Of a DNA stretch of 64,000 bases, positions 25,765 to 34,154 are shown in pieces (the stretch's first letter is position 1; the number at the start of each line of letters is the position of its first letter). Origin of the DNA: Streptomyces diacarni (GTDB lineage: Bacteria > Actinomycetota > Actinomycetes > Streptomycetales > Streptomycetaceae). The translations under genes and the position numbers were made by a program. Under the pieces are notes generated by a model. That model was not told the origin of the DNA. It saw nothing but the letters and a program-made list of their open reading frames with translations, and did no database searches. The DNA lies in the NCBI RefSeq assembly GCF_003323715.1, contig NZ_QOIN01000043.1, forward strand, positions 62,001 through 126,000, in the 5' to 3' direction.

Positions 25765-25788
25765 ACTGTACCTACTGGTATGTACAGT
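25765..25788. promoter_or_regulatory. Nested dyad operator upstream of tautomerase gene
   Basis: Arms ACTGTAC (25765-25771) and GTACAGT (25782-25788) enclose a second dyad TACC-TACT-GGTA (25769-25780). It lies 18 bases before the GTG start, in an AT-rich patch, so it probably overlaps the promoter. The regulator is not adjacent. Confidence 0.55.
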
Positions 25789-25806
25789 CAGCAGAGAGGA
25801 CACGCC

Positions 25807-26232
25807 GTGCCCTTCGTCCGGATCGATGCCCTGCGGGCCGACGCCGACCGACTCGACGCACTCGGCCGCGCTGTGCACGAGGCCCTGGTGGAGACGCTCG
25901 GCATCCCACCCGACGACAGGTTCCAGGTACTCGTCGGCCACGACGGCTCCACCAGCACCCTGCGCCACGACACCTACTGGGGGATCCAGCGGGACGACGG
26001 CATCGTCTACATCGCCGTCACCATGCGCGCCGGGCGCACACCGGAGAGCAAACAGGCGCTGTACCGGCGCATCGCCGAGTTGGCGCACACCTACGCCGGC
26101 ACCGAGCCGCGCAACATCTTCGTCACCGTGACCGAGAACGCCTCCGCCGACTGGTCGTTGGGGAACGGCGTGGCGCAGTACCTCGCCTCCGACGAGGCCG
26201 GCGGGGTGCCCGGGGCGGCCGATGGCAGCTGA
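25807..26232 (+). CDS. Tautomerase-superfamily protein
   Basis: 141 residues. The GTG at 25807 gives M-P-F-V-R-I-D: Pro2 is the catalytic N-terminal proline of the 4-oxalocrotonate tautomerase superfamily, which fixes the start; GAGAGGA lies six bases upstream. RADADRLDALGRAVHEALVETLGIP is the first helix and PRNIFVTVTENASADWSLGNGVAQYL matches the long two-unit members. The family tautomerises or dehalogenates small keto-acids; substrate unknown. Longer starts at 25780 or 25606 would bury the proline and are rejected. Confidence 0.85.
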   Translation: MPFVRIDALRADADRLDALGRAVHEALVETLGIPPDDRFQVLVGHDGSTSTLRHDTYWGIQRDDGIVYIAVTMRAGRTPESKQALYRRIAELAHTYAGTEPRNIFVTVTENASADWSLGNGVAQYLASDEAGGVPGAADGS

Positions 26233-26321
26233 GCGCCCATCCGGCGCAGATCACGGATCGATTGCTTCGGCCCGCACCCATTGACCTGGCCGCCGGTGGA
26301 GTTCTAGGTTCCCGCCATCGA

Positions 26322-26336
26322 TAGGAAACTTTCCTA
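26322..26336. promoter_or_regulatory. ROK-type palindromic operator (TAGGAAA-C-TTTCCTA)
   Basis: Perfect 15-bp palindrome in an AT-rich spot just upstream of the ROK gene. A-tract/T-tract palindromes of this form are what NagC/XylR-like ROK repressors bind. Likely autoregulation and control of the sugar operon. Confidence 0.65.
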
Positions 26337-26351
26337 ACGAACCCGCCGCCC

Positions 26352-27599
26352 GTGCACCGTCGCCCGGGCGGCCCGCACGGACGGGGCTCCACCTTGGCCA
26401 CCACACACGCCGACTCCAGCGGCATACCCGGCACCCCGGGAGCGCCCGGGACCCCGGGAACGCCACGCGTGCTGCGGGCGATGAACGACCGGGCCGCGCT
26501 CGACCTGCTCGTCGCCCACGGGGCACTGACCCGCACCCGGATCAGCGAACTGACCGGCCTGTCGAAGCCGACCGCCTCCCAGCTCCTCAACCGGCTCACG
26601 GAGACGGGGCTCGTGCGGACCAGGAACGAGGAGCGCGGCAAACCCGGCCCCAACGCGCTGCTGTACGAGATCGATCCCGCCGCCGCACACGTCGCCGCGC
26701 TGTCGGCCGACCCCTGGGGCATCTCGGCCGTGGTCTCCGACATCACGGGCACGGTCGTCGGCCGCGCACGCGTCGAGGCCGACTCGGTGGCCGACCACGT
26801 GCGCCACCGCACGGCGCAGTTGGTCAAGGAGGCCGTCGACGGCGCGCTGGCGGACGCGGGCCCCGGCACCCGAGAGCCGCACACCACCGTCATCGGCACA
26901 CCCGGCGCCATCGACCCGCACTCCGGCGAGCTGCGCTACGCGCCCCACCTGCCCGGTTGGCACTCGAGGACCCTGCGCGCCGAACTGGCCGAAGTACTCG
27001 GCGCCCCCGTCACGATCGAGAACGACGTCAACCTCGCTGCCATGGCCGAACAGCACGAGGGTGCCGCCCAGGACCACGACAATTTCGCGCTGGTCTGGGT
27101 GGACAACGGCACGGGCGCGGCCATCGTCGTGGACGGCGCACTGCTGCGCGGTGCGACGGGCGGCGCGGGCGAGATCGGCTACATGCCGCTGCCCGGGGCG
27201 CCGTTGGCCCGGGGCGGCCCAGGCGAGTACGCGACGGCGCGGGCGGGCGGCGGCTTCCAGAGCCTCGTCTCCGTCTCGGCCGTCCGCGAACTCGCGGGGG
27301 ACGGGCCACTCGCCGACGCGCTGACCGACCCGTCCGTGCGCGAGGAGACCGCACGTCGGCTGGCGGCCGGGATCGCCGCCGTCGTCGCCGTCGTCGACCC
27401 CGAACTCGTCGTCCTGTCGGGAGCGGTGCCGCAGACGGGCGGCGAAGAACTGCGCGCGCTGGTCGAGCAGGAGCTGACCGGGCTCGCGCTGCCCCGCCCG
27501 CTGCTGCGGCTGAGCGATCTGGACGGCGACCCGATTCTCACCGGAGCGCTGCTGTCCGCCCTGGCACAGGCACGCGAGCAGGTGTTCGACACCGCCTGA
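26352..27599 (+). CDS. ROK-family transcriptional regulator (NagC/XylR type)
   Basis: Up to 415 residues. Winged helix at about 43-85: LDLLVAHGALTRTRISELTGLSKPTASQLLNRLTETGLV. ROK domain follows: VIGTPGAIDPHSGELRYAPHLPGW, VTIENDVNLAAMAEQHEGA, VWVDNGTGAAIVVDGALLRGATGGAGEIGYMPL. The usual cysteine cluster that binds zinc after the GEIG motif is absent (PLARGGPGEYA instead), so zinc-based stability is probably lost. The start is uncertain: GTG 26352 or TTG 26394; neither has a strong ribosome site. It stands directly upstream of the ABC sugar operon on the same strand and should repress it until sugar binds. Confidence 0.88.
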   Translation: MHRRPGGPHGRGSTLATTHADSSGIPGTPGAPGTPGTPRVLRAMNDRAALDLLVAHGALTRTRISELTGLSKPTASQLLNRLTETGLVRTRNEERGKPGPNALLYEIDPAAAHVAALSADPWGISAVVSDITGTVVGRARVEADSVADHVRHRTAQLVKEAVDGALADAGPGTREPHTTVIGTPGAIDPHSGELRYAPHLPGWHSRTLRAELAEVLGAPVTIENDVNLAAMAEQHEGAAQDHDNFALVWVDNGTGAAIVVDGALLRGATGGAGEIGYMPLPGAPLARGGPGEYATARAGGGFQSLVSVSAVRELAGDGPLADALTDPSVREETARRLAAGIAAVVAVVDPELVVLSGAVPQTGGEELRALVEQELTGLALPRPLLRLSDLDGDPILTGALLSALAQAREQVFDTA

Positions 27600-27719
27600 C
27601 GGCGGTCACCGCGCCCCTCCGCTCACGCCCTGCGGCCACCCACCACGCACCGCCCTCCCGCCGGTGCGTCCCCGCTTCCCCACCCAGGCCCCACCCCACC
27701 CTGCCCTGAAGGAGTTCTC

Positions 27720-29054
27720 ATGCCGCCTCCGCGTCCGCGCGCCTGGCCGGCCGTGCTGCTCGCCACCGGGCTGCTGCTGTCCGGCTGCGCCAACCCCAGC
27801 GTCGGCAGCGCCGACGACGATCCGCACGCGCCCGTCACGCTCAAGTTCTGGCACGGCTGGTCCGAGCCCGGCGAGGTCAAGGCGATCGACAAGAGCATCC
27901 AGCGCTTCGAGAAGCTGCACCCCAACATCCACGTCGAGACCACGGGCAACGTCAGCGACGCCACCGTCAACCAGGCGCTGCGGGCCGGCGGCGACAAGGC
28001 ACCGGACGTGGTGTCCTCCTTCACCACGAACAACGTCGGCCAGTACTGCGACTCGGGGATGTGGGTCGGCCTCGACCCCTTTCTGAAGAAGAGCGGTGTC
28101 GACAAGAAGAAGGTCTTCCCCTCCACGCTGCTGGACTACACGCAGTACGAGGGCACCCAGTGCGCGCTGCCGCTGCTGGCCGACGCCTTCGGGCTCTACT
28201 ACAACAAGGACGCCTTCGCGAAGGCCGGTATCGACCGTCCGCCGCGGACCATGTCGGAGTTCGCCGAAACCGCGGCCAAGCTCACCGAGCGCGACGGCGA
28301 CCGGGTCGAGCGGGCCGGCTTCATGCCCAACTTCCGCCTGTACCAGAACAGCCCGGACCGGATGTTCGCCCAGTGGGGCCCTCGCTACTTCGACGAGGAC
28401 GGCAAGGCCCGCCTCGCGAAGGAACCGCTCACGCGGCAGTTCTACCGCACGATGAAGAAGCTCTCCGACGCGCAGGGCGGTTACCCGGCACTGGAGCGGC
28501 TGCGACAGAGCTTCGGCGACGAGATGTCCCGGCAGAGCGGGTTCATGACCGGCAAGCTGGCGATGCACCTGGACGGCGAGTGGCGCGGCCTGATGCTCAA
28601 GGAGGACAAGCCCGACTTCGACTGGGGCGTGGCGCCGCTGCCGGTGCCCGACGACCAGGCCGACACCTACGGACGCGGCTACCTGACCGGCACGGTCGCC
28701 GGGATCGCCCACAGCAGCACGCATCAGAACGCGGCGTGGGAATTGCTGAAGTTCCTGACCACCGACACCGAACAGGTGGTGTCCTTCGCCAACGCGATCC
28801 ACAACGTGCCCTCCACCAAGGCGGCCCTCGCCTCCCCGAAGCTGGACGCCGACCCGGCCTTCCGCACGTTCCTGCGGATCGCGAAGAACCCGCACAGCCA
28901 GGCGCTGCCGCCCTCGACGACCGGCGGCATGTACGTGACGGCCTTCCAGGACTTCTCCTACTCGGTGGAGGCGGGAAAGGTCGACGACGTGGACGCGGGG
29001 CTGCGCGAACTCGACCGGCAGATCGACGCCGACACCCTCCAGGCCAAGAACTAG
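27720..29054 (+). CDS. ABC transporter sugar-binding lipoprotein
   Basis: 444 residues. Lipoprotein signal: AWPAVLLATGLLLSGC with Cys in a LSGC lipobox near residue 23. Family 1 extracellular solute-binding features: VTLKFWHGWSEPGEVKAIDKSI, FEKLHPNIHVE, YGLYYNKDAF-like FGLYYNKDAFAKAGI, DGEWRGLML and HSSTHQNAAWELLKFL. It captures a sugar or oligosaccharide outside the membrane and hands it to the two permeases downstream. AAGGAG sits six bases before the ATG. Ten bases separate it from the first permease. Confidence 0.92.
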   Translation: MPPPRPRAWPAVLLATGLLLSGCANPSVGSADDDPHAPVTLKFWHGWSEPGEVKAIDKSIQRFEKLHPNIHVETTGNVSDATVNQALRAGGDKAPDVVSSFTTNNVGQYCDSGMWVGLDPFLKKSGVDKKKVFPSTLLDYTQYEGTQCALPLLADAFGLYYNKDAFAKAGIDRPPRTMSEFAETAAKLTERDGDRVERAGFMPNFRLYQNSPDRMFAQWGPRYFDEDGKARLAKEPLTRQFYRTMKKLSDAQGGYPALERLRQSFGDEMSRQSGFMTGKLAMHLDGEWRGLMLKEDKPDFDWGVAPLPVPDDQADTYGRGYLTGTVAGIAHSSTHQNAAWELLKFLTTDTEQVVSFANAIHNVPSTKAALASPKLDADPAFRTFLRIAKNPHSQALPPSTTGGMYVTAFQDFSYSVEAGKVDDVDAGLRELDRQIDADTLQAKN

Positions 29055-29064
29055 GAGCGCGGCC

Positions 29065-30063
29065 ATGGCACTCTCCCTCTCCTCCGGCACCAGGCCGGAC
29101 ACGCCCGGCACCGCCGCCCCGGCCCCCGACGCGTGGCTGCGCCGCAAGAAGAGGCGCGACAGGCTCCGCACGATCGGCTTCCTGTCACCCTGGCTCGTGG
29201 GGTTCTCGGTCTTCTTCGGCTATCCGCTGGCCGCCACCGTCTACTTCTCCTTCATGCACTACAACCAGATCAAGCAGCCCGAGTTCGTGGGACTGCGCAA
29301 CTGGTCGTACGTCTTCACGCAGATGCCGCTGTTCGGCCCGGCGCTGTGGAACACGCTGTGGCTGGTCGTGGTGATGGTCGCGCTGCGGGTGGTCTTCGGC
29401 GTCGGCATCGGGCTGCTGGTGACCAAGCTCAAGAGCGGTGTGGGCTTCTTCCGTACCGCCTTCTACGTGCCCTACCTGGCTCCGCCCGTGGCCGCGACCG
29501 TGGCCTTCGTCTTCCTGCTCAACCCGGCGACCGGACCCGTCAACGAGATCCTGGCGGCGGTCGGCATCGACGGGCCGAACTGGTTCAACGACCCGAACTG
29601 GGCCAAACCGTCGCTGGTGATGCTCTCGCTGTGGGGCATCGGCGACCTCATGGTGATCTTCATGGCCGCGCTGCTGGACGTGCCCAAGGAACAGTACGAG
29701 GCGGCCGAGCTGGACGGCGCGGGAGCACTGACGAAGTTCCGCTTCGTCACCTGGCCGAACATCACGCCGATCGTGATGTTCGCGGTGGTGACCGGTGTCG
29801 TGCAGACGATGCAGTACTACACGCAGGCGCTCGTGGCGGGAAAACTGGCCTCCGGCGTCACCATCGGCCCCGGCACGGTCATCCAGCCCGGCTACCCCGA
29901 CCACTCGACGATCACCGTGCCGCAGCTCGTGTACCAGCTGGGCTTCCAGAACTTCAACACCGGGGCCGCCTGCGTGCTCTCCCTGGTGCTGTTCGCCATC
30001 GCGATGGCCGTGACCATGCTGCTCATGCGCCGCAAGAGCGGCCTGCTGTCGGCGGAGGACTGA
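29065..30063 (+). CDS. ABC sugar transporter permease (MalF-like)
   Basis: 332 residues, about six membrane helices. GFLSPWLVGFSVFFGYPLAATVYFSF opens a MalF/UgpA-type permease, and the ATPase-contact EAA motif appears as EQYEAAELDGAGALTKFRFVTWPNITPI. No ATPase gene is in the operon; in Streptomyces the shared MsiK usually serves such importers. Four-base gap to the next permease. Confidence 0.92.
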   Translation: MALSLSSGTRPDTPGTAAPAPDAWLRRKKRRDRLRTIGFLSPWLVGFSVFFGYPLAATVYFSFMHYNQIKQPEFVGLRNWSYVFTQMPLFGPALWNTLWLVVVMVALRVVFGVGIGLLVTKLKSGVGFFRTAFYVPYLAPPVAATVAFVFLLNPATGPVNEILAAVGIDGPNWFNDPNWAKPSLVMLSLWGIGDLMVIFMAALLDVPKEQYEAAELDGAGALTKFRFVTWPNITPIVMFAVVTGVVQTMQYYTQALVAGKLASGVTIGPGTVIQPGYPDHSTITVPQLVYQLGFQNFNTGAACVLSLVLFAIAMAVTMLLMRRKSGLLSAED

Positions 30064-30067
30064 TCAG

Positions 30068-31003
30068 ATGACGACCCCGACCACTCCGGCGGCCACGCTG
30101 CCGTCCGCTGCGGCCCAGCCCTCGCGGGCGGCCCGCACCCCCTCCCCCGGCCCCACCGCGGCGAGCCGCAGGGCACGCCGCAAGCGCGTACTGCACTGGA
30201 TCGCCGTGCACTGTGTCGCCGTCGCGCTCGCGCTGGCCTTCGTGCTGCCGTTCGTCTTCATCCTGCTGACCTCGGTGATGGGCGACGGGCAGGCCATGAG
30301 CGGCGAGCTGTGGCCCGCCTCGTGGCACTGGGAGAACTACGCGAAGGTCTTCCGCACCCCCGGCTTCCTCGACTGGTGGCGCAACTCGCTGATGTACGCG
30401 CTGCTGGGGACGCTGTTCACCGTGTGCTCGTCCCTCCCCGTGGCCTACGCGCTGGCGAAGTTCCGCTTCCGCGGCCGGCGGACGGCCATGCTGCTGGTGA
30501 TCTCCACGATGATGCTGCCGCCGCAGGTGATCGTGGTCCCGATGTACCTGGTGTGGGCGCAGCAGTTCCACCTGTCGGGATCGCTGTGGCCGTTGATCAT
30601 CCCCATGGCGTTCGGCGACGCGTACTCGATCTTCCTGCTGCGGCAGTTCCTGCTGACGATCCCCAAGGAGTACATGGAGTCGGCCCGGATCGACGGCTGC
30701 GGCGAGGTGCGCACCCTGCTGCGCGTCGTCGTCCCGATGGCCAAGCCCGGCATCGCCGCCGTCGCGCTGTTCCAGTTCTTCTACTGCTGGAACGACTACT
30801 TCGGGCCCCAGATCTACGCGGCCCAGAACCCGGGCGCCTGGACGCTCAGTTACGGGCTCGAATCGTTCAAGTCCGCGCACAGTGTGGACTGGAACCTGAC
30901 GATGGCGGCCACCTTGCTGGTCATGGCGCCGGTCATCATCGTCTTCTTCTTCGCACAGAAGGCCTTCGTCGAAGGCGTCACCCTCACCGGAGTAAAGGGC
31001 TGA
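30068..31003 (+). CDS. ABC sugar transporter permease (MalG-like)
   Basis: 311 residues with a Pro/Ala-rich cytoplasmic N-terminus and six helices. The EAA loop reads EYMESARIDGCGEVRTLLRVVVPMAKPGIAAVAL, and the ending FFFAQKAFVEGVTLTGVKG is the standard MalG/LacG C-terminus. Partner of the permease at 29065. Seven bases separate it from the GH4 gene. Confidence 0.93.
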   Translation: MTTPTTPAATLPSAAAQPSRAARTPSPGPTAASRRARRKRVLHWIAVHCVAVALALAFVLPFVFILLTSVMGDGQAMSGELWPASWHWENYAKVFRTPGFLDWWRNSLMYALLGTLFTVCSSLPVAYALAKFRFRGRRTAMLLVISTMMLPPQVIVVPMYLVWAQQFHLSGSLWPLIIPMAFGDAYSIFLLRQFLLTIPKEYMESARIDGCGEVRTLLRVVVPMAKPGIAAVALFQFFYCWNDYFGPQIYAAQNPGAWTLSYGLESFKSAHSVDWNLTMAATLLVMAPVIIVFFFAQKAFVEGVTLTGVKG

Positions 31004-31010
31004 GACACAC

Positions 31011-32276
31011 ATGAAGCTCGCAGTGGTCGGCGGAGGCTCGACCTACACCCCCGAACTCATCGACGGCTTCGCGCGGTTGCGCGACGTTCTCCCCATCGAC
31101 GAGCTCGTCCTGATCGACCCGGCAGCCGACCGGCTGGAGCTGGTCGGCGGCCTGGCCCGGCGCATCTTCACCAAGCAGGGCCACCCCGGCACCGTCACCA
31201 CCACGGCCGACCTGGACGCCGGCGTGGACGGCGCGGACGCCGTGCTGCTCCAGCTGCGCGTCGGCGGACAGGCGGCCCGCGACCGGGACGAGACCTGGCC
31301 GCTGGAGTGCGGCTGCGTCGGCCAGGAGACCACCGGCGCCGGCGGCCTCGCCAAGGCGCTGCGCACCGTGCCCGTCGTCCTCGACATCGCCGAGCGGGTC
31401 CGCCGCAGCAACCCGGACGCCTGGATCATCGACTTCACCAACCCCGTCGGCATCGTCACCCGCGCGCTGCTCACCGCCGGACACAAGGCCGTCGGCCTGT
31501 GCAACGTGGCGATCGGCTTCCAGCGCAAGTTCGCCAAGCTGCTCGAGGTCTCCCCCGCCGAGATCCACCTCGACCACGTCGGCCTCAACCACCTCACCTG
31601 GGAGCTGGGCGTGCGGCTCGGTGGCCCCGACGGCACGGACGTGCTGCCGAAGCTGCTGTCCGAACACGGCGACGCCGTCGCCGACGACCTGCACATGCCC
31701 CGCACCCTCGTCGACCGCCTCGGCGTCGTCCCTTCCTACTACCTGCGCTACTACTACGCGCACGACGAGGTGGTGCGCGCCCAGCGCCAGAAGCCCACCC
31801 GGGCCGCCGAGGTCGCGGCACTGGAGAAGCAACTGCTCGAGATGTACGCCGACCCGGCGCTCGACACCAAACCCGAACTGCTCTCCCGCCGCGGCGGCGC
31901 CTACTACTCCGAGGCCGCCGTCGACCTGGCCGCCTCGCTGATGCGCGAGGGCGGCAGCACCCACCAGGCGGTCAACACCCTGAACAACGGCACCCTGCCC
32001 TTCCTCCCCGACGACGCGGTCATCGAGACCCAGGCCCGCATCGACCGGGACGGCGCACACCCGCTGCCGGTACCCGCCCTCGACCCGCAGTTCACCGGCC
32101 TGATCGCGCACGTCACCGCGTACGAGGACCTCGCCCTCGGCGCGGCGCTGCACGGCGGCCGCGACCGCGTCTTCAAGGCGCTGCTCGCCCACCCCCTCAT
32201 CGGCCAGATCGAGTACGCCGAGCAGCTGACCGACCAGCTCCTCGCGCACAACAAGGAGCACCTGGCGTGGGCCTGA
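31011..32276 (+). CDS. GH4 family NAD-dependent 6-phospho-beta-glucosidase-like glycosidase
   Basis: 421 residues. N-terminal Rossmann NAD site KLAVVGGGSTYTPELIDGF; VDGADAVLLQLRVGGQAARDRDE; ECGCVGQETTGAGG; IIDFTNPVGIVTRALL; VGLCNVAIGFQRKFAKLL (metal-binding Cys) and DHVGLNHLTWELGV (metal-binding His). GH4 enzymes use NAD and a divalent metal in an oxidation-elimination mechanism, and this subgroup cleaves 6-phospho-beta-glucosides. The common Pro after CNV is Ala here. Phosphorylated substrate must come from inside the cell, because the linked importer does not phosphorylate; the downstream kinase may supply it. Overlaps that kinase by 10 bases. Confidence 0.9.
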   Translation: MKLAVVGGGSTYTPELIDGFARLRDVLPIDELVLIDPAADRLELVGGLARRIFTKQGHPGTVTTTADLDAGVDGADAVLLQLRVGGQAARDRDETWPLECGCVGQETTGAGGLAKALRTVPVVLDIAERVRRSNPDAWIIDFTNPVGIVTRALLTAGHKAVGLCNVAIGFQRKFAKLLEVSPAEIHLDHVGLNHLTWELGVRLGGPDGTDVLPKLLSEHGDAVADDLHMPRTLVDRLGVVPSYYLRYYYAHDEVVRAQRQKPTRAAEVAALEKQLLEMYADPALDTKPELLSRRGGAYYSEAAVDLAASLMREGGSTHQAVNTLNNGTLPFLPDDAVIETQARIDRDGAHPLPVPALDPQFTGLIAHVTAYEDLALGAALHGGRDRVFKALLAHPLIGQIEYAEQLTDQLLAHNKEHLAWA

Positions 32277-33373
32277 GCCAACCGCGGACCGCACTCGGGA
32301 CCGAGGCCACCGCGTCGCGCCCGCGGGCCGAGGGGCCGGCCCCAGCCGTCCTGGCCATCGACGCGGGCAACAGCAAGACCGACGCTGCTCTCCTCGGCGC
32401 CGACGGCAGCGTCCTGGGCACGGCACGCGGCGGCGGCTTCCGCCCCTCGGCCGTCGGCGTACGCACCGCCGTCGACGTGCTGGCCGACGCGGTGTCGCGG
32501 GCACGGCGGGCCGCCGCCGGCCCCCACCCGCTGCCCGCCGTGGAGCAGGTGATGGCCTGCCTGGCCAACGCCGACCTGCCCGTCGAGGAGGAGCAGTTGG
32601 CGGCCGCGCTCGCCGAACGCGGCTGGGGCAAGGACGTCACCGTGCACAACGACACCTTCGCCGTGCTGCGCGCCGGGCTCGACGCGCGGCACGGTGACGC
32701 CGCACCGTGCGGTGTGGCCGTCGTGTGCGGCGCGGGGATCAACTGTGCCGGAATGCTGCCGGACGGACGTACCGCGCGCTTCCCCGCACTCGGCCGGCTC
32801 TCGGGCGACTGGGGCGGCGGGGGCGGACTCGCCGACGAGGCACTGTGGCACGCCGCCCGCGCCGAGGACGGCCGCGGCGCGGCCACCGTGCTGGCGACCG
32901 CGCTGCCCGGTCACTTCCAGCTGGCCTCCATGTACGCACTGATCGAGGCCCTGCACCTGGGACACATCCCGTACGCGCGGCGACTCGAGCTGACTCCGGT
33001 CCTGTTCGAGGCGGCCGACGGCGGAGACGCCGTGGCCTCTTCCCTGGTGGCGCGTATGGCGGAGGAGGTCGTCACGATGGCGACGGTGGCACTGCGCCGG
33101 CTGGAGCTGCTGGACGCGGACGTGCCCGTGCTGCTGGGTGGAGGGGTGCTGGCCGCAGCTCACCCCCTCCTCAACGACCGGATCGGCGAGCTGCTCGCCA
33201 GGCGCGCCCCGCGCGCCGTGCCCCGCGTCGTGCACGCCCGTCCCGTCCTGGGCGCGGCGCTTCTCGGCCTCGACGCCCTGGGCGCACCGCTGGAAGCACA
33301 CGCGAGGGCGCGCCGCCACTTCGAACACGGTCGGGACGGAGGAGGTCACCCCACGGGCGAGAAATTGCACTGA
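32267..33373 (+). CDS. BadF/BadG/BcrA-type sugar kinase (N-acetylglucosamine kinase-like)
   Basis: 368 residues from GTG 32267. ASKHA fold: phosphate-1 loop VLAIDAGNSKTDAALLGADG, HNDTFAVLRAG, VAVVCGAGINCAGMLPDG and LGGGVLAAAHPLL for adenosine binding. Members include GlcNAc/glucosamine kinases. As the last gene of the sugar operon, it is the obvious source of the phosphorylated substrate for GH4, acting on the imported sugar or its product (inference). Start chosen by the 10-base overlap with the GH4 stop, which is typical of coupling. Confidence 0.88.
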   Translation: MGLSQPRTALGTEATASRPRAEGPAPAVLAIDAGNSKTDAALLGADGSVLGTARGGGFRPSAVGVRTAVDVLADAVSRARRAAAGPHPLPAVEQVMACLANADLPVEEEQLAAALAERGWGKDVTVHNDTFAVLRAGLDARHGDAAPCGVAVVCGAGINCAGMLPDGRTARFPALGRLSGDWGGGGGLADEALWHAARAEDGRGAATVLATALPGHFQLASMYALIEALHLGHIPYARRLELTPVLFEAADGGDAVASSLVARMAEEVVTMATVALRRLELLDADVPVLLGGGVLAAAHPLLNDRIGELLARRAPRAVPRVVHARPVLGAALLGLDALGAPLEAHARARRHFEHGRDGGGHPTGEKLH

Positions 33374-33463
33374 CGCAAAACTGGCATGCAGTTAACTTTT
33401 CGGGGAGGGTGACCTGGCCGAGGCACCCGCGCACACCGCCGACCGGGACCCGAAAGGGGCACT

Positions 33464-33736
33464 ATGACACCGCACGAGGCCTCACAAGGCCACGGCCCGC
33501 ACCAGGCCGCCGTGGACCGTGCGAACGCCGCCCTGCAGACGCACACCCTGACCGAGGGGTGGCGGGACAGCCCCAGCCAGACCTTGGGCCGCGTCCTGGC
33601 CGACCTGCTGCACTGGTGCGACGACACGCAACGGGACTTCGACGCCGCCCTGGCCCGCGCCCGACGGCAACATGCCGCCGAAGGCAACGGCAGCCCTGGC
33701 CGACCGCCGGAGTCGGGCGGCGGCGAGTCACCGTGA
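33464..33736 (+). CDS. Small Streptomyces-type hypothetical protein (90 aa)
   Basis: ATG 33464 with AAGGGGC upstream. The core LGRVLADLLHWCDDTQRDFDAALARARRQH resembles the LLADLRHYCD...LDFA motif of small soluble proteins common in Streptomyces, of unknown function. Charged, helical, no signal peptide. The AT-richer upstream stretch (33371-33400) with AACTG/CAGTT arms may be its promoter or operator. Confidence 0.65.
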   Translation: MTPHEASQGHGPHQAAVDRANAALQTHTLTEGWRDSPSQTLGRVLADLLHWCDDTQRDFDAALARARRQHAAEGNGSPGRPPESGGGESP

Positions 33737-33809
33737 GCAGCGGACGGTAGCGGCTCACAGGCCCGCGGGGGCGGGGCACTTCGCGGCCCCACCCCCGCGG
33801 CCCCAGGTG

Positions 33810-34007
33810 TCAGCGTCCGCCGCCTGAGCCGACGACGCCACCCAGCAGCTCGTCCAGCACCGTGCCGGCGACCTGCAACGTCGCCTGCTCGCGCGGGGTC
33901 AGCTCATCGGGCTGGTCCTGCGGCGCGTCAGCGGCCGCTGCGGACCCGGCGGCGAGGACGGTCGCCGCGAACAGGGTGACCAGGGTGAGGGCCGAGCGAC
34001 GGAACAT
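33810..34007 (-). CDS. Small secreted protein (65 aa)
   Basis: MFRRSALTLVTLFAATVLAAGSAAAADA is a clear signal peptide with cleavage after AAA or ADA. The mature peptide of about 38 residues (DELTPREQATLQVAGTVLDELLGGVV) is one amphipathic helix with a Gly tail. GCAGGAG lies about five bases before the start. Function unknown; exported peptides of this sort may be structural or signalling. Confidence 0.65.
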   Translation of the reverse strand: MFRRSALTLVTLFAATVLAAGSAAAADAPQDQPDELTPREQATLQVAGTVLDELLGGVVGSGGGR

Positions 34008-34154
34008 GCACACTCCTGCGGTACGTGACGAACGGGTGCGCTTCCCACCCTTGGTGCGGCAGCCACGTGCGCGGGGACGGCTGGCCCGGGCTCCTGCGAA
34101 CGGACCACCCACGCCACCCTTGCGGCCGCCCGACAGCCACAGGGGGCGGCACTC

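Noticed and set aside
22903..26088. 1061-residue version of the PP2C protein
   Set aside because: The extra N-terminus runs antisense through the tautomerase gene and its operator; ATG 25644 gives a proper membrane sensor start.
33379..33393. AACTG-N5-CAGTT dyad before the 90-aa gene
   Set aside because: Arms are only 5 bp and no regulator is adjacent; too weak to list as an operator.
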